Shown here piece after piece: positions 1 through 13,888 of a stretch of 64,000 bases of DNA (position 1 is its first letter; each line of letters begins with the position of its first letter). Below the pieces are notes generated by a model that searched no databases, was not told the origin of the DNA, and was given only the letters and a program-made list of their open reading frames with translations. This DNA is from Stercorarius parasiticus (Eukaryota > Chordata > Aves > Charadriiformes > Stercorariidae), in the NCBI GenBank assembly GCA_013396915.1, contig VWZL01004595.1, forward strand, positions 124,286 to 188,285, read 5' to 3'. The translations under genes and the position numbers were made by a program.

Positions 1-2780
1 CTGCACCCGCAGAAGAGGTTTGTAGCATCCCGACCCCATTTGCGTGCTGGGATTCAGCACAGCAATAACTCATGTAGCGCTTTACACAGCAGCCCCGAAT
101 GCGGCAGTGTGCTGTATAATCAAGATGAAAAGGTTTCATGTGAACCCAAATATGCAGTGATTGCCGCGTACGTGGGTTGAGCGAGCGTGCTCCTGCTGTC
201 AGGGGAGAGCAGTTGTTTGTGAGAAAGGGCATCTTTTATTTTCTGTGTCACTTTACAAGTTTAAACAGTGCCAACAAACTGACATCTCTCTCCTGTGAGT
301 AATCAGGTGCTGAGAGGCAACACGAAGGCAGCATCCTACATTTTTTACATCCTTTCGTGGGAAGCAGCAGAAGTTGGCCTTGACTCAAGAAAGGGAGTTG
401 GCTGCAGCATATGGATGCACTTGGGGTGCTAAGAAGTTTCTCCGACCCCTTACTGATTGTGCCTTGTTAATGTGCCCAGGGTTAAACCTCTTGCTGGATT
501 TGCAGCCAGAAATGAGTATCCCCTAAACCCAGATTATCATTATCTGGAGCCTCAGGAAGACAGGTGGGAGAAAGGAGTTTGTCTTCCTCCACTGCGAAGA
601 AGCAATGATCATGGTTCACAGATCTCTTCCTTAGATTACCTGGCTATATTGCGGCAAGAAATCTACTACTATTGCTGGAGAATAAAGCATTACTAGCCTT
701 GAACTCCCGTGCCCTTTTTCTTAGTTTTTGGACTTGGTGCTTTATACCAACAAAGCTGGGTTTCTCATGAAGTGCAGAGAGCACACAGGGCATGTCATAG
801 TTTATGGTGTGTGTCTGGAGGGTGGCTGGGTGGTGTTTCAGACAGTTCTGTCCTGACTGCAGACGATATGGTTATCTGCAGCGCTGAGGGGCACAGCACA
901 GCCTGGGCACAGTGGGTAATCCCAACTTCTTCTTAGATGGTCCTTGTGGTACAAAGAGGAATACCCTGAGTGTCACTGCACCCTGCTCATGGCATGTCCC
1001 TCTCCACCTTTGCACAGTCTCGTGCTCCTTCTCAGTGGTCGTTGGAGCTCAGTGATGACTCTTCTTGCCTTCCCCTGGAGCTCACTTTCAGATGCTTTAT
1101 AGCTCATGCAGGTCATGCGGATTCCTGGGGGCATGTGTACCATCTGATGCTCAGCAACATGTGTTGCCATCTGATGGAGGCACCAAGCAGGGACATAGGG
1201 AGTCCAGGTTTTGTTCCCAGTTCTGATATAGGACCATAACTGCAGCCAAATCTTACAATCTTAATTGACTATCTGGATAGCGGAAGCAGTGATACTCCTT
1301 GTATGCCATGTCTGTAGGTAGAAGAAACTTTTTAGTAGACAACCTGTCACTTCCTGCATTTTTATAGACTGGCACAGCTCTAGATGTCTATTTTAGGTTC
1401 TGTCGAACTGCAAATACATCACATGTGTTTGGATCGGTTTGAAGGCAGTCTTCAGACCTTTCAGGATTATCACCTGCTATTTGCTCTATGGGTTTTGGAG
1501 AGAAGGAAGAGTTGCTCCTGCAGGAGACAAAAGCTGCTAAAAAGCTGCTGAGAGGAAGACTTTGTCACCGAAATCACCCTCGGCGGCTCGTGCTCTTGCC
1601 AGGGGCTGCTTCTGCTGCCAGAACACGAGTGCACATGGTTGGCGAGGGAGAGTCCCCTGCGGGCTCGGGGTTTATGTAGGTGCTCCAGGGAATGAGGACA
1701 GGAACATGAGCAGCCCTCCCGTGTGCAGCTGGCCGGGTATGGAATGGCAGCGTGGGCAATCTCCCATGAAGGTCTTTCTTTTCTCACCTTCATTATTTTT
1801 TTCTAAAATACAGCCGTGCATCAGTTTACGCCTCAGCTTGCTCTTTTATCTCGTGAGCTGATATTCATAGGTACAAGCACTAAGTGAATAATGTAGCACA
1901 TTGGCTACGTGTGAAACCATAAATCATTCGTGCTTGAGAACAAGGCAGCCTTGTTCTGCAAACTGGTGGAGACTGCTGACTAAGTTTAGCAGGTCCAAGA
2001 AGGCAAATTGGGATTTTTCTTTATTTTCAGTGAGCAGGAGGTATTGTAAGGCACAGTTCTGTGAGAGGGGTAGGTAACATGTTTTTCAAATAGCTGAAGT
2101 GTCTCTCTAGGTTACATGACCACAGGAAAAGGCATCCCCGGTGCGTTGGTTTCCCAGCCATGCCATGCTCGCAGTGGTGATGGAAGCATTCCCGGTTCTC
2201 TGCTCCTCCAGCAACCGTGGGTCAGCCTAAACTAGTGTGGCTGCTGGGGGAGCCAGGGGTTTGCCTATTAGCCTGGCTTTCATGCTGGGCTCGGGCTTGC
2301 TTTGGCAGAGCACAGGGCCACAGGGCTTCGCTCCTCGGTTGGTGGCATGAGATGAGGCCGAGAAGGAGGAGGAGGAGAAGGGCAGAGCTGCTGGTGGAGT
2401 GGCTGGGCTGGACGGCTCGCAGCCAAGCCCGTGGGAGTGCCGCGGCTGCCCCGAGCCGAGTGAGTTATTTTGGGGTGAGAGGCATGTGGAGGAAGGTAAA
2501 TAAAAGAGATGATGGAGGTAATAAAAAAAAAATGATTGATTAGGGCCGTAAATTCTTGTTTTTATTTCATGTATATGGGTGTTAATTTCACAGCACAGCA
2601 CAGGGGTAATTTACTGCGTTGATTTATTACTTTTCTGTGCTCTGAAGAAAACAATGAATTTTAATTCAAACCATTACATTATTTTGTTTATTGTTGCACA
2701 TCTATTGGACAAACCCAGTAAGTGTCTTTTCAGTCTTATGTAGATTACTTTAAGAGATATTTTAACTAACATGCCAGCAG
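1..2780. other. Non-coding stretch, no gene recognised
   Basis: Unique-looking sequence without a recognisable gene or transposon. Open frames reach only 124 codons (minus strand, 2227-2601) and 108 codons (plus strand, 2217-2543). These two overlap each other on opposite strands in a G/C-richer pocket at about 2340-2470, where a purine-rich GAG/AGG run removes stop codons, so I treat both as chance. Another pair of opposed open frames lies at 1470-1861. I see no convincing exon, promoter or RNA gene. Possible function as intron or intergenic spacer is inference. Confidence 0.5.
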
Positions 2781-2848
2781 ACCAAATTTCACTCTGGTGC
2801 ACATTGATGTTAATGAATTTACTCTAAAATTATGCTGGTGTGTCTGAA
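2781..2848. repeat. Probable relic of an old sauropsid palindromic interspersed repeat
   Basis: The stretch has an imperfect palindromic layout: CTCTGGTGCA near the left, TTGATGTTAATGAATTTACTC in the middle and GCTGGTGTGTCTG on the right. This matches, from memory, a repeat common in turtle, crocodile and bird DNA in which CTGGTGTAACTCCATTGA is followed by its inverted complement. It has no coding content and would be a non-autonomous, MITE-like fossil. The family name is not certain, and heavy divergence lowers confidence. No target-site duplication is visible. Confidence 0.4.
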
Positions 2849-3563
2849 AAATTCGATTACATCTTGCTTAGTCTCTTGCTGGCACTTTTTAAACAGAGGC
2901 AGACCCCTGGCACTCCAAAAATAGTATTTGCTGCAGTATTTAAGGCAGAATGTACTAGTGGGTTTAGAAATATTATATATAGGTCAGTACATCTTTCCAG
3001 AGCAGCGATTCTCTGCCTCTGGAAGTTGTCTCTGACCTGTCACATCTGCACCTAGATTTGGAAAGAGAGTGGATATTTTCATGCTGAAGGAGTATTAATA
3101 TTTATATAAGCTAATATGGGGTTAGTGAGTGTCAGAATTTAATTGATATGAATGCAACTCTTCTTAGTAGGCCGGGCTTTGCTTTCTTTTGCACGCACTG
3201 AGCCAGCCGGCAGAGGATCCTGCTGGGGCTGAATGCCACGTTTAGCCTGCCATACTGAACCTGTGATTCACCCTCCTGCCAAACAGCCTGATTTTTATGG
3301 ATGCTTTTCTTCGGTTTGTCCCAAGGAATCCCCACACGTCTTCTTTGCTCTCACAGGCTGAGCTAAATCCAGTGCTCTGCTGCTGCACTGTGTCCTGAAG
3401 GCTGCCAGCGGTATAGCTGCTGGCTGCCCAGTGCCTCTTCTCAGCCCAGAAGTACAGGTATGCCAGAGAGGAGAGAGAAAGAATAGTGATTTATATATTC
3501 AGGAGAGCATTTTTGGGACTCTGCGATAAATTCTTGTTCTCCAAGGCCCATGTTTGTTATGGG

Positions 3564-3602
3564 TTTTTTTTGTTTGTTTGTTTGTTTGTTTGTTTGTTTT
3601 TT
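3564..3602. repeat. (TTTG)n microsatellite
   Basis: A T-run is followed by about seven TTTG units and ends in a second T-run. It is a pure simple repeat with no interruption, so it is probably length-variable between individuals. It may derive from an A-rich tail of an old retroelement on the minus strand, but no element is visible beside it. Confidence 0.9.
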
Positions 3603-5166
3603 CCAGCAGAGCAAAAAGCCTGTTAAATACTCCAGAATTTTTCAGCTCTGGTGGGATTTTGCAGTAGATACCATCTCAAGGGGACACTGCTTGTTCTGGG
3701 AGGCAAGCTTCAGTGATCTTAATAATCCAATTATTAACGTTCCTGCTGTGCTGTAGGTGATGCAAAAGGCCATACGGACAAGGAATGGAAGTGGAGGCAA
3801 CTTAGTCCCTACACATCCCTTTGTCCCCTTGCACATCTTTCAGGTTTAAACCCAAGTTGCATTGGGTGAGGAGAGAGACTAACATGCATTGGTTCTGTAA
3901 AGCAAGGGGTATTTAAAATCTTCCACCATGTAATAATTAAAGGTAAATGCTCGACTATTTGAAAAGATGAAACGCAATTACGTTTTGATGACATTTCTAA
4001 GGGACTTTAGGTCAATAATATCAAGCTAAACTTAGTACTACCTTGGTCTATTTGTCACTTTGTTTTTGTAAGGGGAATTTCATGCTCCTTTTTTAAGAAA
4101 AATAAAAGTCTGTTCTTTAAGAATGGGCAGCTTTCTATGTTCATTGACCACCGATTCTCCCAGCTCCCACCCCTTCACAAAGGGTTGTCTACATTACTGG
4201 GGGACCTACCTGACATTGCAGTTGATGCTCTGCATGCTGCTAAACTCTTCATAAACTTCCTCTGAAATAAGGTCTTCAACATTTTGTAAACGAAAGCCTT
4301 TAGCTTTTTTGTTTGTTTGGATTGTGTAGTCTAACCTGACGTCGTCCTCCAGAGCACATTTTAGGTGCTGTAGTGATCAAATTGGGAAATTCGTGTGTTG
4401 AATTTTGAGGGTGTTGCAGATGACCTCCCTCCCACTGCAGGCTCCTTCTGAAGGGCGGCTGGTGGCAACTCCCACACATGCGTTGGGTGTGGAGCTCTGT
4501 TTGGCAGCTCTGTGTGTGATGTAAACTGGCCATGCAGATCACATCATGCTCGCTGCCATTCATCCTGTAACTGTCCCTGCAGTTCAACTGACCTGTCCAA
4601 GACTATAGAAGACCTTGCGGAGGATGAAACCATTGATTGTAGATATTTTCAATCAAAGGTGAACTTGAGGAATCGGTCTTCCTCCCTTCTGTGGTCTCCA
4701 AGGCTGTTTGTACAAGCGCCGAGTTCAACAACAGTTGCAGATTCCAGCCTGTCACTGGTCTGTAACTATCCATAACTAAAACAGAATTTTACAATGTAAT
4801 TCCCTTAGTGCATTAGCTGGCTTCCACTTTCTGTAATTTATGTTGTATCAACACACGCCAAATGATCTACTCTCTTTTCTTTCACTTCTCAATATTATTT
4901 AAAAGCGTGGCTCTTAATGACTTCTTTATAATATGCTCGCTGTTAAAAATTGAGCTTCTGAGCATTTTAAAAGCTTTAATTTCAGCTTTGGGATGGGTTA
5001 TTCTTTACTAGACACCATATTTCCAGTGGTTTGAGCTCAGGGTTAGCAGCTAGCAAATCAAAGGACCGTGGATGTTGGAGTTGTGTACTTAATCACAGTG
5101 GGACCTAAAAGCCTGCTAGGCACTGTACAGCATGTTAGACAAAGTTCCTGCCTCAAGGAACTTGTC

Positions 5167-5214
5167 ATAATAACAATAATAATAGTAATAATTAAGAAAA
5201 AAGGGGGAGGGGGG
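5167..5214. repeat. (TAA)n microsatellite joined to a G-rich tract
   Basis: An imperfect TAA/AAT trinucleotide run of about 26 bases leads into an A-run and then a G-rich tract (GGGGG-A-GGGGGG) at about 5203-5214. The two-part structure is visible directly. The G tract is too short for a full four-run quadruplex. Confidence 0.8.
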
Positions 5215-8200
5215 AACCAAAACCAAAAAAGGGACGACAGGATGTAAATCATCAAGTCCATCTGCTTGTCAGTGCATGTTTATTCCCCGGAGTAAATGTT
5301 CAATTAACTCCTGAGCTGCAGCCCAGCAATGGCATGAACTCTTCTTTTGACTTTGAGTGAGTCCCCTAACCTCGCTGGTTTTCTTTTTTTTGTGTAAGTG
5401 GAAATGTTTTCTTACTTCATGTGATTGTCCTGGAAATTAATTCACAGTAGACAGTTTGCAGATCAAATAGGCTGTGGAAATGCAAGCTATTGATTTTTCA
5501 GGCATATCGGCATTAATAGAAATCCACACACAGTCATGTATTCATAGGCATATAAAAAGAAAGAGGAGCATCACTTCTGAAATGGTAGGATGAAGAGGAA
5601 TATAAAACTTTTTTAGATTAAGTCTAGTGCCAGACCACTGATTCCACTGGAAATGAGAAAATTTGAGCTCAGCCAGCCCATCTCTTCCCTCTTCCCTGGC
5701 AGCGATTCCCTCCTTACTCTGTATCTGTTATCTGTGGTGGGGATAAAGGTGTGAGCTGTGTCACCTTAGCTGAGGCTATAGTAATGCTGCTATTAATAAA
5801 ATAATAAATCCAGATTTATCATCTCTCCTGAACAGACCTGATTTCTGCTAGCAGTGGGTTTTGATTCATGAAGCACTGAATACAGTTGAGATTGCTGGAT
5901 GTCTCGGGTATCAAGTGCCTCTTTTAAAACGACATTAGAAGACACAATACTGCTCATAAATGCCATTTCTTTGTAATCAGCAGATTTAAACGTGGTTTAT
6001 AGAAATTTTAACCTTTCTTTAGATCTCCGTGATGGCCTTTTTAATCCCGTTTCACAGTAAGAAGCTTCAGGAGTATCTCCATTGCCTTGACCGCACCATT
6101 GTGTCTTCACTTATTCAATGCGACATCAGTTTTTAACCTGAACTCCCCAGGTTTGCTTCAGTAGAGATATGTCTGAAGGGCAACAGCGTGGTGAGGGACA
6201 GTAAGTCAGCGTTTGCTGATGGAGAAGGTTACTGCCTGATAACCAAAAAGTTCCCTCCTGTCCTGCCCCAGCACCGATTCTGGAACAGCTAGGATTTTGC
6301 TATTAATTCCATAAATTTACATTGTTGTACATTACAGCAATCATTTTTTATTTTCAGAAACATCAGCAGAGCAGATCTTCTGTCCTATTCAGAACTGACT
6401 TTGGCTGTCATCTTAGCTGTTACACTAGTTTTTCTACCTTGTCTGTCAGTCCAGTTTCTCTACTCATAAATTTCCAGAAGCCATGAGTAGTCAAGACTCA
6501 TCAAGAAACCATCTACCTTTTTCATATGCTGCACTATTCCTTCACTAATTTGTAATTAGGGCTGTTGCATTTGCTCCCAGGTAGCCAAATACTCTTGATA
6601 GAATTATTATCGATGACAGAAACATAATGGAGATGACTGGGTGAAACTGTACTGCAAGTACCGAGTCACAGCCCTGTTAAATGTATGCACAATGCATATG
6701 CTCCATGGATACTTGTCATATCCCTCCGTACATTATTATGCTAATAGCAGTGAATGCCCCTGCATTACAGTAATTGCTTGTGGTCCAAGCCTGAACTCTG
6801 GCAGGGGGAATTAAGTTAGTGAGTTAGGGATGCTGAGGTGTGGAGCCTGTGAGCGTGGCATTCCTGCAGGGATAGGGCTGCAGAGAGGGAGCTCCAGGGA
6901 GGAAAATAAAGCTGTGATGTTAGCCCAGATGAGGGGAAGGCTTGGAATCGGGGGCGGGAGGAATTTGGTTTTTTTGTTTTCTTTTTATTTCCTACTGCTT
7001 TTTAATCAATCAAGTAATTGTATTTACCTTTTGCTCAACAGTCAGAGGTGCTACACCTATCTATGATGTTGGACCCTGAAAATCCCAAGCAGACAATATT
7101 GAATCATCATTTTTCCCTTTTGCTCCGTTGCAATGAATACACTCATATTGTCATCTTACGACAGGCACTTTTAGTGGCTTGAATGGTGTATCTTCACCTT
7201 ATTGTGTGAGTACTTTCTAGTATCTCCTTATGGACTGGAAGTTAAAGGCAAGGACTGTAGCTGTAATTTACTCTCAGTTTACATCCGATCCTTGGTGTGA
7301 ACAAAAAAGGATGGAGATATTTCCTGTCTGGGAGAATGAGATTGACCTATGCTGCATGTGCGTATTTAAAAAAAAAAAAAACACTTGTAAATGGGAATAA
7401 AAAGAGAAGGCAACTGTGAAGACAGGTGTGTGTGCATAAGCCATCATGATGTCGGTAATCACCAACTATTAATTATTCTTTGTCTTCCATCACATATGAG
7501 GTTGTGTCAGCCCCTGCTAAGCCTCCAAAGCCTCATCACCTTGCAGTGCAGCTGAACCTATCTGTTCAAAAATCAAGGTTAGCAGCAGATTTGTGTTGTT
7601 TTTCCTTTTCTTTCTGACTCTCTGTCTCCATCAGAGTTATGCTGTTATAACCAAAGATAATTATTTCTGTGAAATTACTCTCCCCTCTCTTTCCCCCTTT
7701 CCTTTATGTTAACGAGAGTGCTTTTCTCTCCCCGCGAAGACTGACACAACTTCTTTGAAGTTAGTCATGCTGTTGCCAGTTAAGTATGTGACCTTATCTA
7801 TATAATTGTACAGATCGCATCGCCATATGTCTAGTTGCACAGAGCTTAATTTAACAGGAGACATATATGTATAAAAATAAAGCAGTATCTGGGGGTTAAA
7901 TATCGGAAGACCCCCCTAATCACAGCTTTCATGTTATACAAAACTTTCTGCAGAGCTCTAAGAGCTCTGAAGTTAGATCTTAAAAACATCTCCTTACAAG
8001 GGACCCTGCTCTTGTAACCTTGTTTTTACATTGATCGCCACGCGGCTTCCGCTCTGCCTGGACTTCCTCTCCTGTTGCGTCTACGTGGTTTCTCCTCCCG
8101 TAGCAGCTAAGTCCTTCACACTGTATGATAAGGTAGAACAGCCCCTTTTTTCCTTTTTTACAAGCAAGCAACTGAGGTGAAGGAAGCGGCTAACTCATCC

Positions 8201-10474
8201 TATGCTAGCAATAAAGATTTGGTCTTAATTTGCCTTCAAAGCCACTGGCCGCATGTAATGCAAAGCCCTACTGGCTTGGCTTCAGCCCAGACTGCCCCAC
8301 TGAACCTTGAAAGCAAGGGTGACCCAGCACCAGGGTTCCCTGCCGTGCATGCAGAAGTTATCTTGGCATGTGAGAGCCTCAGGAGCACCTGTTTTCCTGT
8401 CCTGTTTCCAATTACCCCACCACTTCCCATCGCTGCCTTTCAGCCCTTCCTCACCTTGCTTTCTCTCTGGCCCAAAGGGAATGAGTTGCCCACAGGAAGG
8501 AAGGATTCCAGTTTGCACAGGGGCAAGGAGACGTGGATGGCTCTAATGAAGCCTCCCAAGTAACGTAAGGGCAGAGATGACTCATGTCTCTTGCGTGGGT
8601 GAAGCAAACCCCTTCTCCATCAGCCTAATGCAGGCGCAGCTTGTCTGATGCTGTGGTGGAGCGAGGAGGCAAACCCAGAGCCCTGAAGTCCCAGGCTACT
8701 CCCAAATAATTGTACTCTTTCTTTCTCAATGTTACATTTGCTTGTACTTTCTCTGCAAGAACATGTTTCCTTGTTGTATCCTGTGAATATGACTCAATGT
8801 CATGATCTGCTGTGGGTTTGTTGCCTTCTAAGAGAAATTTCATGTTTTTGTCAAATGAGTTACGTGCAAGGCATCTGTGCTGCAGTGATCTATTTGTATG
8901 GTAATTAGCAAGCAGCTTTTCAGATCTTGAAGGGATTTGGTTTGATAACTAAGTATTATTTCCTGAACTTTTAACTTAACAGCGCATGAACAGCAGTGCA
9001 CATACACATTTTTTTTAATGTAGCCACAATACCCAAAAGATAAATCTAAGTCTGGTCTGCAAGAGAATATTTTGGCTATAATTAATTTTGGTTCCATTCA
9101 CCATATGCTTGTATTTTCTGACCTTCATTTGAATCACAGACACTATGTAATAAAATGTGCAGTAGTAAAAGAAAAAACAGTTGCTTAAAGAAGCACAGGT
9201 GCTTATGGTGCTACAGCTTCAGCTAAACGATATGGTTTGTGCCGCCTGAGAATTTCACCGTCTTATCCTTAAGAAGATACTATTATGGAAAGATGCTGTC
9301 ATTGCTCAAAGATGCTCAAGTTATTTTTGTTAACTTGAGAACAAGGTGGGTTTTTTTAAATCTCTGAAGAAATATTGTATGCCCATCATTTATATTATTC
9401 AGAGAGATCCTTTAGGAGAGGTAACCAGGGATGGAGAATTTTCTCCTTTTCCTTATTATTCTATGTGTTTGGACCTGGGAACATACTGCAAATGACACAA
9501 GGAGTAATTGTTGCTAAATTTAATTTATTGAGTAGATGTCAATTAGATTGATTAAAAAGAGAATAAACACACACAAGATTACCCAGAGTACGTGCAGGGA
9601 TGGAAAAATGTTAGATGGTATTAACAGCTTAGATATGCATGATGCTGTAGATATTTTTGAAGTAAATCTGTAATTTCTTAGGGAATTTATCTTGTGTTTT
9701 TTATTTCTTTCTTGTAACACTTAATGTAATCCAAACTGATTAAGGGAATGTTATGTATTAAAGGAGAAAAAATAAAGCAAGCACGTGACCAAAATCAAGA
9801 CTAGACTAGTCTAAGGGGGTGAACTGCGCTTTGCCTCAATAAGATGCACATGACCTGAATTTGTGTATGTGGAAACCCCTCAGCTTGAGTTGGGTTTGCT
9901 TGCCAATGACAGAGTCCTATACTAAATGATGCACAGCTCCATGTCAGAGCAGCAAATAGGCAGGATTTAGGTATAGTCCTTCCTTGGTCAGCGGGATGGT
10001 GGGCCTTCACCCTCTGCTCATGAGCTCAGCTCCAATCTGCTGGTTCCTCCTCTCTGCAGCTACCTGGTGTTGAGGAGGGAGGATCTCAAGGGCGTTTTAT
10101 TCATTCAGCCTGCAGGAAAAGGCTTCCTCTGCAGCTCCAAAACTTCTGTTTGTACTTTCTGCTTGGAAATTGTGCAGAATAGCTGAGGTTTCCAAACACC
10201 CTGCAAGGCATCAGCCTAACCTCTTTACCTGGCTGCTTTTTTAACGCCAGAAGTGTAGCACTGTGAGAACGTGATGAAAGATTTAATGGGAAAACAAAAA
10301 TGTCAGAGAAGAGGAAATTTCTATGTAGATAGAGGTCATTTTTGCTAATGAAGAAACTTGAGAAAAAGAGATTAAAACATGAAGAAAATAATATATACTT
10401 TGTTGAACTGACTGTATAAAGGCAGTTCATCACACAGGAAATGTTCCGTGTTCAAGACAGTTTCACCCATAGTC

Positions 10475-10509
10475 GTGCATGGACTTGGCTTTTGGTGCAT
10501 GGACTTGGC
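10475..10509. repeat. Short tandem duplication, 20-bp period
   Basis: The 15-base word GTGCATGGACTTGGC occurs twice (10475-10489 and 10495-10509) with starts 20 bases apart. The intervening bases are T-rich. This looks like a local slippage or small duplication event. No function is indicated. Confidence 0.85.
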
Positions 10510-11134
10510 ATGGAATGCTCACCCTCATCTTTGATAGTGCCTTTGGGGTAAAAAAAAAAAAAACCAACAACGCAGAAACATGTCCTCAAGATACCTTAAC
10601 TTCTTCACATTGAGTCCTGCAAGAAGAGGAAAAGGGATTGTGGTGTTGGTTTTTTTTTTGTTTGGGTTTGTTTGGTTTTTTAATTTAGTAATTAAAAATA
10701 ATTCAGAACTAAGAACTCAGTGAGGCAAAGTAAAACCTGTGCTGCCTTTTGGGAAGCTGAAATGGTGACTTATTCTTTTAATATTTATTTGCAATATTGT
10801 GGCACCTTTGTAGCTGCTGTCATGAGGCGGCACCCTGCCGTGCTTGGCAGGGTAAGTGGAGTAAAAGATGGTTGCTATGCCGAAAAGCTCGCAGTTTAAG
10901 GGGAGTTTGAGACAACAGATGGGGAAAAACAGATGGGGCTGTGGCAGAAAAATCAAGGCGGTATTGATCAGCGCTGAGTTGGTTCCTGGGCACTCTTGGT
11001 ACTTTTAAAATCGAGGAGCGGGCAGTTTTGTCCTTTGCTGGCAAGGTGCCGGTGTGCCCCTGTGTGCCGTGGGCTTCGTCCTGGGGCTGCAGCTGGAAGG
11101 GAGGGGGTGCAAGAGATTTACCCCAAATTGTACA

Positions 11135-11345
11135 TAAGATATATCTATATCTCCTGCATCTATATCTATATAGAGAGGTCTCCTTCCTCTTCTCTGAGAT
11201 GTGTATATATATATATTTTTTTTTTTGCCAAAATTTTACAAAAGTTGTTTTGTTTTGTTTTTTATTATTTTGCATTTTTTTAAATTAAAGGATTTTTCAG
11301 CAAAAACATTCAAAGTGGATTTTTTTTTAATTTTTTCTTTAATGA
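11135..11345. repeat. AT-rich low-complexity tract
   Basis: A run of ATATCTATATCT-type sequence (11137-11172) is followed by (TA)n at about 11203-11216, a T-run to about 11226, a TTTTG-type run near 11246-11262 and further T-rich sequence to about 11340. Open frames here (for example 10996-11283 plus) are low-complexity Tyr/Ile/Phe strings produced by the repeats and are not genes. Confidence 0.85.
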
Positions 11346-11811
11346 CATGTGTATAAGTTTAGGGCTTTTCCCTGCTCTCCTCTTCATTTTTTGTGAGAAA
11401 ACAAGGGCAGTGACAGTCTTCCAATAAAAGGGCTTAGCTGCTGTTCCATTGGGATATGAGGGTAGAGCCACCTAGGAAGGCTGAACTTCTGAAACACGAT
11501 GCCCAGCTGTGCTTCTGAGAGGTGAAGTTCCTTTATATTCTGGGAGAATCTGGCTACTGTCCTCAGCATAGTTATAATATCTAGTGGAGCATCCCCATCC
11601 CTTCCTCCTACACCATAGCTCAAGGGTTTTTGTAGAGGGCATTTGGAGAGAGACCCGTTACCTACAATCAGGAAGGCATTTGAGTATCTGATTTCCCATT
11701 GATAATAACCGTGGCGTATAAACACCTATACTAGAGTTAAGATCCTGAATTTTCTTCAGCTGCCTCTCTGTGTAGGCAATGAGGCTCACTGTTGAATTAT
11801 GAAGTCAAACA

Positions 11812-11845
11812 TTTAGAGCCAGATTCTCATCTCATTTCAAGCATG
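11812..11845. repeat. Possible relic of an old sauropsid interspersed repeat
   Basis: The words TTTAGAGCCAGATTCTCATC and CTCATTTCA resemble the start of a repeat common in reptile and bird DNA (AGAGCCAGATTCTGATCTCA type). Only about 34 bases are recognisable, so this could be chance. It may belong to the same palindromic group as the relic near 2.8 kb. Confidence 0.3.
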
Positions 11846-13888
11846 CCTGGCCTCCAACAAGCCATCTACTTAAAAGGATCACATCACTGGGGTTCTCAGT
11901 CGCCTTTTTTAAAATCTAAAATTTGCACGACCTTACCGTGTGGAGCTGAAGAAATTCAGCTGTGTAATTTGTCAAGAAAAATTGGAGAGGCGATGCCTTC
12001 ATAGTTTGTGTGTGCCTACATGGGGACAGGATTTCTGACAAAAGTTTTCTTTCATCTAACAGATAAAAGGCATGAAAGTCAGTGGAAGGTGAGGTTAGAG
12101 AAATTCAGACTAGAAATAATCTTGTTTTTCTGGCTTAGGATAATTTTAGCTGTAAAGGTGCTATTCCAAAGTTATGGTCCAGACAAAGGAGCTGAGCAGT
12201 GAAATTCACCAGCCGTTCTTATTCAGAAGCTCAAAATAGATGATCTGGTCTGGATTAAAAACCTATTAATGCATAACAAACACAGTTTAAGGCAAAAATG
12301 ACCATAGCAGCAGAGGGGCTTTATGGCAGAGCTCTGTTTTGCACAGAAAGCTGGGAGGAAAGGCTGTGTCTCTTCTGGGAACAGATAATGTATATTCAAA
12401 TATTTTATGTTCCCGTCTTTTCCTGCTCAGGGCTTCTTGAATAGCATTATTGCCGTGCAATGTTATAAATAAATCAACAAAGGAAAAAAATTGCTGTTTA
12501 TATTCCTATGGTGATTCTAACAGGATAGAAATAAGAAAGTGTTAACAGAAACTTGCCTCTCATAAGAAACATGATTTTCTTGTTCCAACACGGCTGAAAC
12601 ATTTTCAGACCACATTCCTTTTAAATCACTCTCTCCCTGATAGCAGAGTGTAATGGAGCTTTTCAGATTCTTCTTGTTACAAATTTTTGGATTAAAAAGT
12701 TTCCTATCTGTTACAGAACAGCAATAAGCACAGTCAGCGAGGTGTGGGGTAGGAGTGACTTGTTCCATTTCTGGGGGCATGTAATACTTTATCATCTTGC
12801 AGACTTCCTGCAATTTGGTATGCTGAGAGAAATTAATTTGACTGTTTACAATATTTAATTTTCAATAATTATTCAAGCATATATAACTACAGACATTTAC
12901 AGTATGTAGTAAACAGATGGATTAGCAATTGTGCATGTAATTAGAAATTACACTTAAAATACAAAAATGCATTTGAATATTCCGTTGCCTTTAAAAAGAA
13001 AAAAGGTATAATTGTGACTCTGAGTGCCTTAGGAATGCTTTATAGGAATAGAGTCCATTCCGTACCCTTCCTAAGTGAGTCCCAAAAATATTCACTAAAT
13101 TGCAATTGCAAGTTGCGTATACTTTTTTTTTTTTTAAGTTAAGACTAAATTATTCCAATTGGGTGATATTTTCCATGCTGGTGTGGTGTCAGAATCGCTG
13201 CAGGATCACTTTTCCCACCCTCCAAACAGAGACATCCCCTCTCTATCACTGCATCCATGCCGTCGGTGGCACAATGCCGGGCACATGGCGCTGCACCGAG
13301 GTGGACCCCAGCTCCCACCTGGCACCCAGTCCTCAGGCCTTCTAGAGGTCCACTTGAGTCATGACACTTGAGAAATGATTTTGTTAGGATAAGATAAATC
13401 TTCCCCAGAAATCGTGGAACTGTCAGGATGTGAAAGTACCGTAAATGAATAACAGCCTGATCTTATTACTTCAGAGTTTATCCTTTCCCCACCTTGAATT
13501 GTGTTGCCGTCTTTCATTCTGCCCGGTCAAAATTGATTTGTAGGATAGGTGGCACAATGACCACAGGTAAAATCACCAAAAATGCCTGTGAATGATTTTT
13601 AAAAATGACTTTTGAGAAGCAATTTTAGACGTTTTTGAAACTTCCCAGATTTCCATGTGGTCTCATAACACAGCTCCTGGGTTGAACGCTTTGGTGCTGT
13701 GCCCTTGGCACTTACACTAGGCTGTTTAGGTCTCCCTCAGAGCTGGTGCAGAAGCAGCCCAAGTTCATTTTCTTTGCTAATGTAATCTTTAAAAAAACCA
13801 AACAAACAACAAACAAACCCCAGCCTTTTGTCTCATGGATACTTTTTAAAAAGTGACTTTAATTGTGCTGTAACACTTTCAAGGAATG
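11846..13888. other. Non-coding stretch
   Basis: No gene or mobile element is recognised. The sequence is AT-rich, with a T-run at 13123-13135 and an (AAAC)n-like tract at 13791-13819. The longest open frame is 98 codons (minus, 12517-12813). Two overlapping plus-strand frames at 13100-13371 sit in a small GC-richer pocket and have no recognisable domain. Confidence 0.5.
13791..13819. repeat. (AAAC)n-like microsatellite
   Basis: An A-run is followed by imperfect AAAC units. It is a short simple repeat and carries no other signal. Confidence 0.75.

Larger units (their letters stand above)
2849..11134. other. Long non-coding stretch, mostly unique AT-rich DNA
   Basis: No gene or clear transposon is seen over about 8.3 kb. 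The contents are microsatellites at 3564-3602 and 5167-5214, homopolymer tracts (A-run at 7368-7381, A-run near 10549-10563, T/G-rich 10648-10682), and a 20-bp-period tandem duplication at 10475-10509. The longest open frames are 128 codons (plus, 8177-8563) and 110 codons (minus, 10101-10433). The 8.2-8.6 kb one has open frames on both strands in a GC-richer pocket and no family similarity I recognise. Around 6.70-6.78 kb an octamer-like ATGCTAAT lies in AT-rich sequence, which is weak evidence for a regulatory element. Confidence 0.5.

Noticed and set aside
8177..8563. 128-codon plus-strand open frame
   Set aside because: Mirrored by open frames in other readings of a GC-richer pocket; no known domain.
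10996..11288. Open frames rich in Tyr, Ile and Phe
   Set aside because: Low-complexity AT tract translated; not protein-like.
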